Shown here piece after piece: positions 17,464-28,798 of a DNA stretch of 64,000 nt. The stretch comes from Loripinus fragilis (lineage: Eukaryota > Mollusca > Bivalvia > Lucinida > Lucinidae). The stretch spans positions 36,844,994 through 36,908,993 of the forward strand of contig OZ026515.1 in the NCBI GenBank assembly GCA_964019695.1, given 5' to 3'. Numbering within the stretch: position 1 is the first letter of the stretch; every line of letters starts with the position of its first letter. Both the position numbers and the translations under genes were made by a program. The notes under the pieces were generated by a model. The model saw nothing but the letters and a program-made list of their open reading frames with translations. It was not told the origin of the DNA and searched no databases.

Positions 17464-17590
17464 AGGGAGCGCAGTGGCTCAGTGGTAGAGTGCTTAACTC
17501 TAGACTGAGGGGCGGCGGATTCGAACCTCACCGGCTCCTTGAGCAAGAACATTAATCCTAGCTTAGTAAGATGGTCACTTATAACTTCGG
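17464..17590 (+). mobile_element. SINE family 1, tail truncated
   Basis: GGAGCGCAGTGGCTCAGTGG with TAGAGTGCTTAAC gives the A box. GGCGGATTCGAACCTCACCG (about 17513-17532) gives a good B box. GAGCAAGAACATTAATCCTA follows as at 4450. The ATCAAATCAAACAAA tail is missing. Confidence 0.75.
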
Positions 17591-18047
17591 TTCTGTGTAT
17601 ACATGATAGCCGATCTGTCCCATTTTATTTCTGTATGACTTGCTATTGCATTTTTTATCCAAAGTGACATAATGCCGATCTGCTGCAGCCAAATTGGCGT
17701 CAAAAATCTAGCATCAGTGCATACATACATACATACACATTAATGTATATGACATGTTAAGAGTAAAAACCATTGCTGATATAAAATTACCACCAACGTT
17801 TTACAAAAATAATGCCAGAGTGGATATTTGATGAGAATTAGTAAAACAGCCGTTATTGTATATGTGAACGACAAAGGTTCAGATCAGTGCACATCCATGC
17901 AGTCTCACCAGAGCCTTGCTGTTAGCTTGTTTGGGTTAAACCAAAGAAAAGTTGTGATTAAAAACTTCATGTAGATTTTTTTCTCCCAATTTGTTAGCTA
18001 TAGCTATTAAACAAGAGGCCTATCATGACCCTGGATTGCTTACTTGA
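17591..18047. other. Spacer with CATA microsatellite
   Basis: A (CATA)n tract lies at about 17719-17738. The segment 17870-17920 matches 13.27-13.32 kb and belongs to the larger repeat that includes the inverted repeat at 18048. Otherwise nothing is recognised. Confidence 0.45.
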
Positions 18048-18195
18048 GGTTATAAAACATTTTTCATGCTCAACTAGGCAATTGCTGGCATTTTAACTAC
18101 AGCAGCTGAGAGTTTTAAAGCAAGAACAATCTTAATTTTTAAGCATTTTAGTTTTTATGGGCAGTTGAGTTGAGCACGAAAAAAGTTTTATAACC
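18048..18195. mobile_element. GGTTATAAAA-ended inverted repeat, copy 2
   Basis: GGTTATAAAACATTTTTCAT with GCTCAACT at the left is mirrored by AGTTGAGTTGAGCACGAAAA...TTTTATAACC at the right. Shorter than copy 1 (13351-13569). Confidence 0.65.
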
Positions 18196-18239
18196 CGAGT
18201 TCAATTGGCCCAGTGGTTTCAGAGGAGATGTTAAAAATG

Positions 18240-18318
18240 TTGACGGACGACGGACGGACCCCAGAGTCATTGGTATACTATTAGCTCACCATGAGCCTTC
18301 GGCTCAGGTGAGCTAAAA
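18240..18318 (+). repeat. Retroposon 3' end: GACG repeats and AGCTCACC hairpin
   Basis: (GGAC/GACG)n is followed by the hairpin AGCTCACCATGAGCC-TTC-GGCTCAGGTGAGCT (18283-18314) and AAAAA. The same ending occurs at 58690-58725 and, in stronger palindromic form, at 60129-60191. I know such endings from mollusc retroposons; the hairpin may serve 3' end recognition by a partner LINE (inference). Confidence 0.65.
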
Positions 18319-18378
18319 ACTCAGTAGACTACATCAAAACCATGAAAAAAAAAAATTACCCAGCATGCAAAGATCAGT

Positions 18379-18466
18379 GGGTCAGCTTCAGTGGTAAACT
18401 CCCCAGCAGTGATATACTCTATGGGTCAGCTTCAGTGGCAAACTCCCCAGCAGTTGCATCCTCTTT
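18379..18466 (+). repeat. Two tandem 44-bp repeats
   Basis: GGGTCAGCTTCAGTGGTAAA and GGGTCAGCTTCAGTGGCAAA start 44 bp apart (18379 and 18423), each followed by CTCCCCAGCAGT. Confidence 0.85.
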
Positions 18467-18576
18467 GGTCATTCATCCCTCTCCTTGTGGTACGTCAAAA
18501 ACCTGGATATAAAATCAATATTATTTCATGTCCACTGTCACATTAGCCAGTATCTTGCCATTAAATCAGCTGGTAT

Positions 18577-18758
18577 CCAGCATAAGGACAGTACAAACAC
18601 TACAAGTTGGCATGTGCGTACAGCGAAGATTTAAATCAGTCTGCGCATCCACACAGTCTGAAAAACGTTGGACCCTTTGCTACCCATAGAACGCCTATCA
18701 AATGCGCATGCTGATCAGTCTTGGATGGGCCCACATATCAACTTGTACCTTTTGCTGG
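18577..18758. mobile_element. CCAGCATAAGG-ended inverted-repeat MITE, copy 2
   Basis: The ends read inwards as CCAGCATAAGGACAGTAC and CCAGCAAAAGGTACAAG. The interior shares TTGGCATGTGC, TACAGCGAAGAT and AACGTTGGACCC with copy 1 at 11214. Confidence 0.6.
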
Positions 18759-18817
18759 CCACTAGGTTTATGAAACTGTGGACATGCTATAGTATCTAAA
18801 TATTCAATTTAACCATT

Positions 18818-19001
18818 TTAACCCTTTACTCCATAATAGCGCCTTTTGACGCCTTTGAAATATCATGTATTCGAAAATATTATGGAAAATGGAGCATTTG
18901 CTCTTTTGGAGCAAATGCTCCATTTTTCATAATATTTTCAAAAGTATTCAAAACTTAACTTAAATTTTTCTTATTTTTTTCCCTATGGAGTAAAGGGTTA
19001 A
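18818..19001. mobile_element. piggyBac-like MITE, TTAACCCTTTAC family, copy 2
   Basis: TTAA at both ends (18818-18821 and 18998-19001). Inverted ends CCCTTTACTCCATA. An inner palindrome of GAAAATATTATGGAAAATGG and the adjacent AGCATTTGCTC has arms of about 30 bp. Sister of 2401-2624, which has lost the perfect inner palindrome. Confidence 0.8.
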
Positions 19002-19109
19002 GCTGAATGGAATTTACCACTCTTATCAATTTCTATTTTGAGTGTTGTTGGGTGGCATTTTTTCTTGTATTTTTCATAATTATTCATTTTTTAATAGAAA
19101 ATTCTGTTA

Positions 19110-19164
19110 GTAAACAGTGGAGACCCTGATCAGACAACAGTGTCTGATCTGGGTCTTCACTGTA
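19110..19164. repeat. GATCAG-type hairpin, GACAACAGTGTC core (H8)
   Basis: GTAAACAGTGGAGACCCTGA-TCAGAC on the left and GTCTGATCTGGGTC-TTCACTGTA on the right, with a compact centre. Confidence 0.8.
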
Positions 19165-19227
19165 TCCATATGTCGCATAAAAAGGATGCTAGGCTTATAT
19201 GGGTCAAAATCAATCTTTTCAAATAAT

Positions 19228-19345
19228 CTTTCAGGAACACAAGCGGAGTGTCAAACAGTTTGTATCCAGGTCAGGACAAAATTTTGTCCATCTTTCAGGA
19301 ACACAAGCTGAGTGTCAAACAGTTTGGATCCAGATCAGGACTGAC
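19228..19345 (+). repeat. Two tandem 64-bp repeats with GATCAGGAC hairpin halves (H9)
   Basis: CTTTCAGGAACACAAGC starts at 19228 and 19292, each followed by GTGTCAAACAGTTTGNATCC and AGRTCAGGAC. The same text precedes the hairpins at 60.04 and 60.43 kb, so this is the GATCAGGAC subfamily with duplicated left arms and no intact right arm. Confidence 0.65.
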
Positions 19346-19483
19346 ATGTTGTCAATCTGTGTTCAAACTTAAAACAAAAGTTATCTGCAGAGCAGGTAAA
19401 GGGTTAAGTAAAGAAGGTTCGTTGTCAGCCCTGAAAAATTCACCTAATATCAATCACGGAAAATCCTAGATGAGTTATTATTT

Positions 19484-19724
19484 GAGCCGTGGCATGTGAT
19501 TTCCAACAATGCGGCATTTTGACAAGTGTAGACTCAGACGAGCATGTGCAGCCTCCTTAATTTTAAGCTCAGAAACTCTAATTGCTGTTCAGTCAGTAGC
19601 TAAACACTTATAAAATATGCTAGCGACAAGCAAAGACTCTGATCAGACTGCACGTATGCGCAGGCTGATCTGAGGCGTTGCTGGTCGCACACACCATATT
19701 GCTGGAAATCTCATGCAGTGGCTC
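19484..19724. mobile_element. GAGCC-ended MITE, copy 1
   Basis: The ends read inwards as GAGCCGTGGCATGTGATTTC and GAGCCACTGCATGAGATTTC, both followed by CAACAATG or CAGCAATA. A subterminal inverted repeat GCGACAAGCAA...TTGCTGGTCGC encloses a TCTGATCAGACTG segment. 241 bp, non-coding. A clear sister copy of 234 bp is at 59164-59397. Confidence 0.75.
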
Positions 19725-19762
19725 ATTTTTAATGGGTCTTAACATCAAACTTTCAGAAAAAT

Positions 19763-20088
19763 TTTGTTTTGTTTGTTTTGTTGCTTTACATCCCAAGTCA
19801 ACAGCTATGGTCATTGCGGGACGGTCAGTTCACCTGACCACACTTTTTTGGGGCAGGCTTGAACAAGCGGTTAACCAGTAATTTGTGCACATACTTTCAC
19901 TTGTAACTGACAACAACCCTTCTTGAATAAATCAGCGGAAGGGAGGAGAATGACCGTAGAAATTATTTCATTGATCAATCTCCACGAAAGTATAGGACCG
20001 GACCGGGATCGAACTCGCGACCCCTGGATCTGCAGTCAGACACGTATCTGTAGCCAGACACGTTACCGACTGCGCTACGCGGCCCGGT
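19763..20088 (-). mobile_element. tRNA-derived SINE (family 2), full length
   Basis: Perfect 13-bp target duplication CTTTCAGAAAAAT (19750-19762 and 20089-20101). On the minus strand the head is GACCGGGCCGCGTAGCGCAG-TCGG (A box) with GCGAGTTCGATCCCGG (B box). An extra ACACGTRTCTG repeat lies between them. The body is conserved with 12760-13057, and the tail is GGGATGTAAAGCAACAAAAC. At 326 bp this is the best reference copy of the family in the window. Pol III transcription and LINE-mediated insertion are inferred from its structure. Confidence 0.85.
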
Positions 20089-20101
20089 CTTTCAGAAAAA
20101 T

Positions 20102-20969
20102 GATTACATTTTAATGCTATATACATTCTAAACCATGCTGTACTACCACACAGTACCAAATATTGATAAATCAAACAATATACAAAATCAAGTTTATACC
20201 GTGTGCAAATACGAATATGGCCGGTACTCAGATTGTGAGTCCAATATATATGGTTAATTTGGGTGGCGTACGATCTGACCTCGTAGCCTGGTTAGCGCGT
20301 CGGACTCTTGAACCAGCGGACCTGGGTGGGCACCTATTATACATTATTTTTTTTCTTCTTATTTTATCAGCTTTATAATAATGAATTACTTCCTACAAGT
20401 AATATGAATTGATACAATAAATGACAAGAAGTACACTCCGTAACCTTTTATATTGAATTATCCTCAAAATATGTGGGAGTGGGGGTAAATTTTGCTCTCC
20501 TGAAAGAAAATTAGTTTGGTGGCCCCCATTTTTTATTCTTTTTTCTAAAAGGTAAAATATAGGTCTATGAAATAAAAACAAAACTTTGAGATTGTTTTTT
20601 AATATACAATTTACTCTAAAAATCGTATTCCTATTTTGGGGGAATTACCAAAATATATCATTCAGTATCTTGTCACGGCTTGGGAAAACAAATAAAATTT
20701 CACTTCTAAAAAACTAAAAGACGTGAGTAATAATCAAAATTGAAATAAATAAGCTGGATGGCTATTACAACTAATTTAACTTATATTAAGGACATGGGTT
20801 TTTTCAGAAAATTTGTAAAATGCTGAAAACTTCCATGTGAGATTATGAAAAATCGACTGTGGTGGCATATCTTTTTTATTTCATAAATTGACAGTCCATA
20901 CCAAAAACAAACTGTATGCAAAGAATTAAAAAGATTTTACTGTGGGAAGTATTACCCACAATTGCCCTT
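20102..20969. other. Spacer before the array, with a tRNA-like scrap
   Basis: 20276-20333 reads GATCTGACCTCGTAGCCTGG-TTAGCGCGTCGGACTCTTGA on +, like a tRNA D-arm and anticodon-arm head without a usable B box, followed by a T-run. It is probably a decayed tRNA or SINE head. The rest is AT-rich and unrecognised. Confidence 0.45.
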
Positions 20970-21120
20970 AACAAATATTGATTGACTCAATATTGGGTCA
21001 TGCATCTCTTCTAACATTTTGTATGCTCAAACTCCTTGTAGAGTACTTTTACACACATTGTAGACCCAGATGAGATGCCACAGTATTAAAGTCAAGGACA
21101 ATCCACATAGACATAATCTG

Positions 21121-21354
21121 TTTTTGTTTGTTTATTTGATTAGATGCTTTACGTCCCCTGTTAACAATTTTTAAGTCATGCTGGGATGATTTCCTGTCTT
21201 CCTGGGTCGAACCAGTACCATTAAGCAGCGATAAATTGTCTTTCTCAAGTAGGCATTTACATAGTGAGTCTATATATATCCACGGTGATGCTCCAACTAG
21301 CAACCCCTCTATCCCCAGTCTAACGCTCTCCCATCTGAGCCACTGTGCTCCACT
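21121..21354 (-). mobile_element. SINE family 1, A-type copy at array edge
   Basis: Minus strand: GAGCACAGTGGCTCAGATGG-GAGAGCGTTAGAC (A-box region), TTGCTAGTTGGAGC (decayed B box), ACTGGTTCGACCCAGGAAGA, and the tail GGGACGTAAAGCATCTAATC with AAATAAACAAACA. This is the least rearranged A copy and shows that the SINE was part of the unit before amplification. Confidence 0.75.
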
Positions 21355-22053
21355 TTCTAGTACAGATGCTCCATTTAGTAGTACCATTAAGGTTGTCATT
21401 CACTAGCTGAACATGGAAATCAAACACATATTGAGGGGCTTATTCTGCTGCCCTATTCTTGCCAAAGGTTTGCTTTTTAGCATTGAACAATTTTGAACAC
21501 ATGCACACCTAGATAGGTTTTCTTCCTCAAATAATGGGCTGCTTCTGCCCGAATGTGACACTGGCTACATTGTACCAGTAGCAGAAGTGACTATGCACAA
21601 AAAACTTTTCAGATGACAAAAGAGGTGGCTCTGACCAGACTTGACACATTGGTTGACTCAATATTGGGTCATGCATCTCTTCTAACATTTTGTAAGCTCA
21701 AAATCCTTGTAGAGTACTTTTACACACATTGTAGACACAGATGAGATGCCACAGTATTTAAAGTCAAGGACAATCCACATAGACATAATCTGTTTATTTG
21801 TTTGTTTATTTGATTTGATGCGTTATGTCACAGTCTACAATTTTTCAGTCATGTTGGGATGATTTCCGGTCTTCCTGGGCCAAACCAGTATTAAGATGCA
21901 TATAATGTGTTTGCTCAAGGACACATTTACACAGTGACTCTGTCGGCGGTGAGTCCTGAATAAGCATCCTTTCGATCCCCAGTCAAACAATCTCCCATCT
22001 GTGCCCCTATGCTCCACTTTCTAGTACAGATGTTCCTTTTAGCAGTGCCATTA

Positions 22054-22337
22054 TTTAATTGTTTGTTTTGTTGCATTACGTCCCAAGTCAACAGCTATGG
22101 TCATTGCTGGACAGTCAGTTCACCTAACCACACTTTTTCCTGGGCAAGCTTGAACAAGCAGTTAACCAGTACTTCGTGCACATACTTTGGCTTGTAACTG
22201 ACAACAACCCTTCTTGAATGATCAGCGGAAGGGAGGAGAATGACCGTAGAAATTATTTCATGATCAATCTCCACGAAAGTATGGGACCGGGCCGGGATCA
22301 AACTTGGATCCTTGGATCTGCAGTCAGACTCGCATCA
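22054..22337 (-). mobile_element. SINE family 2 inserted in the array edge
   Basis: Flanked by a perfect 13-bp target duplication AGCAGTGCCATTA (22041-22053 and 22338-22350). The same position in all other units is uninterrupted (AGCAGTGCCATTAAGATTAC). The insertion is therefore younger than the unit sequence and was not spread by amplification. The head is truncated; body and tail match 19763-20088. Confidence 0.9.
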
Positions 22338-22901
22338 AGCAGTGCCATTAAGATTACCATTCACTGACTGAACTTGGAATCCAAACACATGTCCTGAGTA
22401 AGGCTTTGAGAGCCATATTGAGGGGTCTATTCTGCTGCCCTATTCTGGCCAAAGGTTTGCTTTTCAGAAATTCCAAAACCGCATCTCCAGGCCTCCATCC
22501 AAGAATTAAAATGACAGATTGACTATACAGCATCAAAAATGGCAAATACAAAGCAGGATTTCTCTCTTGTCATTGACAGAAACACCAGTTGAACACTAAG
22601 TCTTCTGCACAGTCAAAAGGTTCATCCTAGCATAAATGTTTCTGTCAAAGGCTCTTCTAGTTCTTAGACATAACTGCACAAATAAGGTATCACACTGCTA
22701 CAAGGGACACAAACTATAACATTCAGACAAAACTGCACAATAAGGTAATGTCAACCTTAAAGACTAGAAAGTCCAAGAATCTATTGATCTCCATCTTCCT
22801 GACTATGTAACTGCCCCAACAAATACCTCACCAAGCTCTCATATATCAAGACTTTCATAAGCCTGCAGCTGAACATACATTGAAATCTATATGACTGCCA
22901 A

Positions 22902-23207
22902 GTGCATGACCTGGATAAAAATGGCTATCAAGACCAGCAAAGAAGCCCTAGACCGAGTCTTTCAGAGAGATGCCAAAGAGCTCTTGTAGGTTCAATGGTA
23001 AGTCAAACAGAGGCAGATCCTGGCTATCCACCTGGATTAGTGCCATGTTTTGGCAGATTGCCTGATGGTGAAATATTTGCAGCTTTAGTATGGTCAAACA
23101 AACTGAGTGTCATGGGCAGCATGGTTTGGCCCACTAAGATCAATGCAGACACAGGCTCCTTGAAGAAAAGTGCAGAGTGCTACTGCCCACTTTGGATTCT
23201 GGATTAA
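22902..23207 (+). other. Core open frame of the array unit (~102 codons), probably not a gene
   Basis: The longest repeated frame starts at GTG, with the first in-frame ATG at MVSQTEADPG, and ends CYCPLWILD. It is open in units 1, 2, 3, 5, 8, 9, 10 and 11. It is broken by TAG in unit 4 (about 31963) and unit 12 (about 55564), and by TGA in units 6 and 7 (TCTTTGAAAG). A second frame at the same place (MAIKTSKEALDRVFQRDAKE) ends at TAG in every copy. No family is recognised. Openness in near-identical copies is not evidence of selection, and the independent stops argue against coding. Confidence 0.4.
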
Positions 23208-25845
23208 CCCTACTTTTATGCCACCATCCAGACCACATCAACCGAAATCGGCATTAAAATGGGGCCCCATTTAGATTTCAATGCAGATTTCTAGTTAACT
23301 AGTAAGGATTGCCACACAAAATAGGTCAATATCAAAAGCCATCGTCAACAATTGCCAACTCCACAGGTCTCTCAAGAATTGTGTTGTCTGAATTGTTCTT
23401 GGTGGAGCAAACCTGAAGCCACAAAGAAGACACTTAAGTTTGTGTGTACATAGCAGCTAACAAATATTTAACCCTGCGGGTAGTCCAACAAGACAAGGCA
23501 CTGGTCCAGGTAGGTAGATCCTAAGATTCTACTCTGAATGGCTCACCATTGTATAGGCAAGAGCCATTTGTCATCCTTCGGCAAAACCAGGTGCAGGGTT
23601 TTCAGGACAGCCTTGGTAGCTGTTTCCCCAAGAAATCTTGCACAAAGCAGGTATACAGACTTCAATGCATGTGCAGCCACAGCCATATGAGTCTTGGTAT
23701 AAGTGGGCCTAGATGAGATGCTTGTTCAGCCAGTTGACACAGGCAGGAACATGAAAACCAACAGATTACGAGACTCTGCCAGCCTTTAAAGTAGACACAA
23801 CCTTGTTTAACAGCTTGGTCTGGATGGTAAAGTTTACATCCCTTATGTCAATGTGCTAACTTGTTCTTGCACTGTTATCAAAACATGACAGTTTCTTCTG
23901 GCAAAGCCATGGCCAGCTGCTACACTATCCTATGGTGAGCCTCATTGACAATGCAGATGTGTTCCATTAGAATTTCCTGTCAAAGATGTAGGAAAAAGTT
24001 GTGCATGTTTTATTTTCCACAGATACTAAAGCTATTCTATTGTGAAGAAGAGTCATACTGGTCCCCTTTTCTGTGTCCAAAGAACAACTCATACATGGTC
24101 TTCAGCTGGTCCATAGTAAGCTGTGTAAGAATGTGACAGGTAGTACTGGGCTACATTGTACCAGTAGCAGAAGTGACCACATACATCTGAACATACACAA
24201 ATATTTTTCAGATGACAAAAGAGGTGGCTCTGACCTGACTTGACATGGTTTTAATGCTCAAAATCCTTGTAGAGTACTTTTACAAACATTGTAGACCCAG
24301 ATGAGATGCCACAGTATTAAAGTCAAGGACAATCCACATAGACATAATCTGTTTTTGTTTATTTGAATTCATGCTTTACATCCCCTGTCAACAATTTTAT
24401 AAGTCATGCTGGGATGATTTCCTGTTTTCCTGGGTCGAACCAGTATCAAGCAGCAGATAAAGTGTCTTGCTCAAGTACACATTTACACGGTGAGTCTGTT
24501 GGCGGCGAGTCTCCAACTAGCAGCCCTTCTATCCCCAGTCTAATGCTCTCCCATCTGAGCCACTAGCTGTGCTCCACTTTCTAGTACAGATGCTCCATTT
24601 AGTAGTACCATTAAGGATGTCATTCACTAGCTGAACTTGGAAATCAAACACATGTCCCAAGAAAGACTTTGAGAGCCATATTGAGGGGCCTATTCTGCTG
24701 CCCTATTCTTGCCAAAGGTTTGCTTTTTAGCATTGAACAATTTTGAACACATGCACACCTAGATAGGTTTTCTTCCTCGAATAATGGGCTGCTTCTGCCC
24801 GAATGTGACACTGGCTACATTGTACCAGTAGCAGAAGTGACCATGCACAAAAAACTTTTCAGATGACAAAAGAGGTGGCTCTGACCAGACTTGACACATT
24901 GGTTGACTCAATACTGGGTCATGCATCTCTTCTAACATTTTGTAAGCTCAAAATCCTTGTAGAGTACTTTTACACACATTGTAGACACAGATGAGATGCC
25001 ACAGTATTTAAAGTCAAGGACAATCCACATAGACATAATCTGTTTATTTGTTTGTTTATTTGATTTGATGCGTTATGTCAGTCTACAATTTTTCAGTCAT
25101 GTTGGGATGATTTCCGGTCTTCCTGGGCCAAACCAGTATTAAGATGCATATAATGTGTTTGCTCAAGGACACATTTACACAGTGACTCTGCCGGCGGTGA
25201 GTCCTGAATAAGCATCCTTTCGATCCCCAGTCAAACAATCTCCCATCTGTGCCCCTATGCTCCACTTTCTAGTACAGATGTTCCTTTTAGCAATGCCATT
25301 AAGATTACCATTCACTGACTGAACTTGGAATCCAAACACATGTCCTGAATAAGGCTTTGAGAGCCATATTGAGAGGTCTATTCTGCTGCCCTATTCTGGC
25401 CAAAGGTTTGCTTTTCAGAAATTCCAAAACCGCATCTCCAGGCCTCCATCCAAGAATTAAAATGACAGACTGACTATACAGCATCAAAAATGGCAAATAC
25501 AAAGCAGGATTTCTCATCGACAGAAACACCAGTTGAACACTAAGTCTTCTGCACAGTCAAAAGGTTCATCCTAGCATAAATGTTTCTGTCAAAGGCTCTT
25601 CTAGTTCTTAGACATAACTGCACAAATAAGGTATCACACTGCTACAAGGGACACAAACTATAACATTCAGACAAAACTGCACAATAAGGTAATGTCAACC
25701 TTAAAGACTAGAAAGTCCAAGAATCTATTGATCTCCATCTTCCTGACTATGTAACTGCCCCAACAAATACCTCACCAAGCTCTCATATATCAAGACTTTC
25801 ATAAGCCTGCAGCTGAACATACATTGAAATCTATATGACTGCCAT
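22902..25845 (+). repeat. Array unit 1 (2944 bp)
   Basis: Standard structure: core to about 24130, A segment with SINE at about 24351-24575 (-), B segment with SINE at about 25041-25264 (-). It lacks one CTC codon-length triplet at the core point. It shares GCCAAGTGCATGACC and TTTCAGAGAGATGCC with unit 3, against GCCATGTG and TTTCAAAGAG in most others. Confidence 0.9.
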
Positions 25846-28798
25846 GTGCATGACCTCCTGGATAAAAATGGCTATCAAGACCAGCAAAGAAGCCCTAGAC
25901 CCAGTCTTTCAAAGAGATGCCAAAGAGCTCTTGTAGATACAATGGTAAATCAAACAGAGGCAGATCCTGGCTATCCACCTGGATTAGTGCCATGTCTTGG
26001 CAGATTGCCTGATGGTGAAATATTTGCAGCTTTAGTATGGTCAAACAAACTGAGTGTCATGGGCAGCATGGTTTGGCCCACTAAGATCAATGCAGACACA
26101 GGCTCCTTGAAGAAATGTGCAGAGTGCTACTGCCCACTTTGGATTCTGGATTAACCCTACTTTCATGCCACCATCCAGACCACATCAACCGAAATCGGCA
26201 TTAAAACAGGGCCCCATTTAGATTTCAATGCAGATTTCTAGTTAACTAGTTAGGATTGCCACACAAAATAGGTCAATATCAAAAGCCATCATCGACAATT
26301 GCCAACTCCACAGGTCTCTCAAGAATTGTGTTGTCTGAATTGTTCTTGGTGGAGCAAACCTGAAGCCACAAAGAAGACACTTAAGTTTGTGTGTACATAG
26401 CAGCTAACAAATATTTAACCCTGCAGGCAGTCCAACAAGACAAGGCACTGGTCCAGGTAGGTAGATCCTAAGGTTCTACTCTGAATGGCTCACCATTGTA
26501 TAGGCAAGAGCCATTTGTCACCCTTCGGCAAAACCAGGTGTAGGGTTTTCCGGACGGCCTTGGTAGCTGTTTCCCCAAGAATTTTGCACAAAGCAGGTAT
26601 ACAGACTTCAATGCATGTGCAGCCACAGCCATATGAGTCTTGGTATAAGTGGGCCTAGATGAGATGCTTGTTCAGCCACTTGACACAGGCAGGAACATTT
26701 AAACCAACAGATTACGAGACTCCGCCAGCCTTTAAAGTAGACACAACCTTGTTGAGCAGCTTGGTCTGGATGGTAAAGTTTACATCCCTCATGTCAATGT
26801 GCTAACTTGTTCTTGCACTGTTATCAAAACATGACAGTTTCTTCTGGAAAATCAATGGCCAGCTGCCACACTATCCTATGGTGAGCCTCATTGACAATGC
26901 AGATGTGCTCCATTAGCATTTCCTGTCAAAGATGTAGGAAAAAGTTGTGCATGTTTTATTTGCCACAGATACTAAAGCTATTCTATGTCGAAGAAGAGTC
27001 ATACTGGTCCCCTTTTCTGTGTCCAAAGAACAACTCATGCATGGTCTTCAGCTGGTCCATAGTAAGCTGTGTAAGAATGTGACAGGTAGTACTGGGCTAC
27101 ATTGTACCAGTAGCAGAAGTGACCACATACATCTGAACATACACAAATATTTTTCAGATGACAAAAGAGGTGGCTCTGACCTGACTTGACATGGCTTTAA
27201 CGCTCAAAATCCTTGTAGAGTACTTTTACAAACATTGTAGACCCAGATGAGATGCCAGTGTTTAAAGTCAAGGACAATCCACATAGACATAATCTGTTTT
27301 TGTTTATTTGAATTGATGCTTTACATCCCCTGTCAACAATTTTATAAGTCATGCTGGGATGATTTCCTGTCTTCCTGGGTCGAACCAGTATCAAGCAGCA
27401 GGTAAAGTGTCTTGCTCAAGTACACATTTACACAGTGAGTCTGTTGGCAGCGAGTCTCCAACTAGCAGCCCTTCTATCCCCAGTCTAACGCTCTCCCATC
27501 TGAGCCACTAGCTGTGCTCCACTTTCTAGTACAGATGCTCCATTTAGTATTACCATTAAGGATGTCATTCACTAGCTGAACTTGGAAATCAAACACATGT
27601 CCCAAGAAAGACTTTGAGAGCCATATTGAGGGGCCTATTCTGCTGCCCTATTCTTGCCAAAGGTTTGCTTTTTAGCATTGAACAATTTTGAACACATGCA
27701 CACCTAGATAGGTTTTCTTCCTCGAATAATGGGCTGCTTCTGCCCGAATGTGACACTGGCTACATTGTACCAGTAGCAGAAGTGACCATGCACAAAAAAC
27801 TTTTCAGATGACAAAAGAGGTGGCTCTGACCGGACTGACACATTGGTTGACTCAATACTGGGTCATGCATCTCTTCTAACATTTTGTAAGCTCAGTATCC
27901 TTGTAGCGTACTTTTACACACATTGTAGACACAGATGAGATGCCACAGTATTTAAAGTCAAGGACAATCCACATAGACATAATCTGTTTATTTGTTTGTT
28001 TATTTGGTTTGATGCGTTATGTCGCAGTCAACAATTTTTCAGTCATGTTGGGATGATTTCCGGTCTTCCTGGGCCAAACCAGTATTAAGATGCATATAAT
28101 GTGTTTGCTCATGGACACATTTACACAGTGACTCTGCCGGCGGTGAGTCCTGAATAAGCATCCTTTCGATCCCCAGTCAAACAATCTCCCATCTGTGCCC
28201 CTATGCTTCACTTTCTAGTACAGATGTTCCTTCTAGCAGTGCCATTAAGATTACCATTCACTGACTGAACTTGGAATCCAAACACATGTCCTGAGTAAGG
28301 CTTTGAGAGCCATATTGAGGGGTCTATTCTGCTGCCCTATTCTGGCCAAAGGTTTGCTTTTCAGAAATTCCAAAACCGCATCTCCAGGCCTCCATCCAAG
28401 AATTAAAATGACAGATTGACTATACAGCATCAAAAATGGCAAATACAAAGCAGGATTTCTCTCTTGTCATTGACAGAAACACCAGTTGAACACTAAGTCT
28501 TCTGCACAGTCAAAAGGTTCATCCTAGCATAAATGTTTCTGTCAAAGGCTCTTCTAGTTCTTAGACATAACTGCACAAATAAGGTATCACACTGCTACAA
28601 GGGACACAAACTATAACATTCAGACAAAACTGCACAATAAGGTAATGTCAACCTTAAAGACTAGAAAGTCCAAGAATCTATTGATCTCCATCTTCCTGAC
28701 TATGTAACTGCCCCAACAAATACCTCACCAAGCTCTCATATATCAAGACTTTCATAAGCCTGCAGCTGAACATACATTGAAATCTATATGACTGCCAA
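25846..28798 (+). repeat. Array unit 2 (2953 bp)
   Basis: Standard structure. Distinctive TATGTCGAAG (about 26983) in place of TATTGTGAAG, and GGACTGACAC (27832) in place of GGACTTGACAC. Both are shared only with unit 4. Confidence 0.9.

Larger units (their letters stand above)
20970..22901 (+). repeat. Array left edge (partial unit with A and B segments)
   Basis: Contains a diverged A segment (SINE 21121-21354) with about 30 bp missing near 21433, then a B segment from about 21645. Only this copy carries the family-2 SINE at 22054-22337. More diverged than the interior, as expected of an array edge escaping homogenisation. Confidence 0.85.

Noticed and set aside
20276..20333. A tRNA gene next to the array
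   Set aside because: Only the 5' half resembles a tRNA; the T-arm is missing.
22354..22551. Minus-strand 65-codon frame (MYLPFLMLYSQSVILILGWR) repeated in several units
   Set aside because: It has a hydrophobic start resembling a membrane segment, but no initiation context or family match, and it is lost in several units through small changes.
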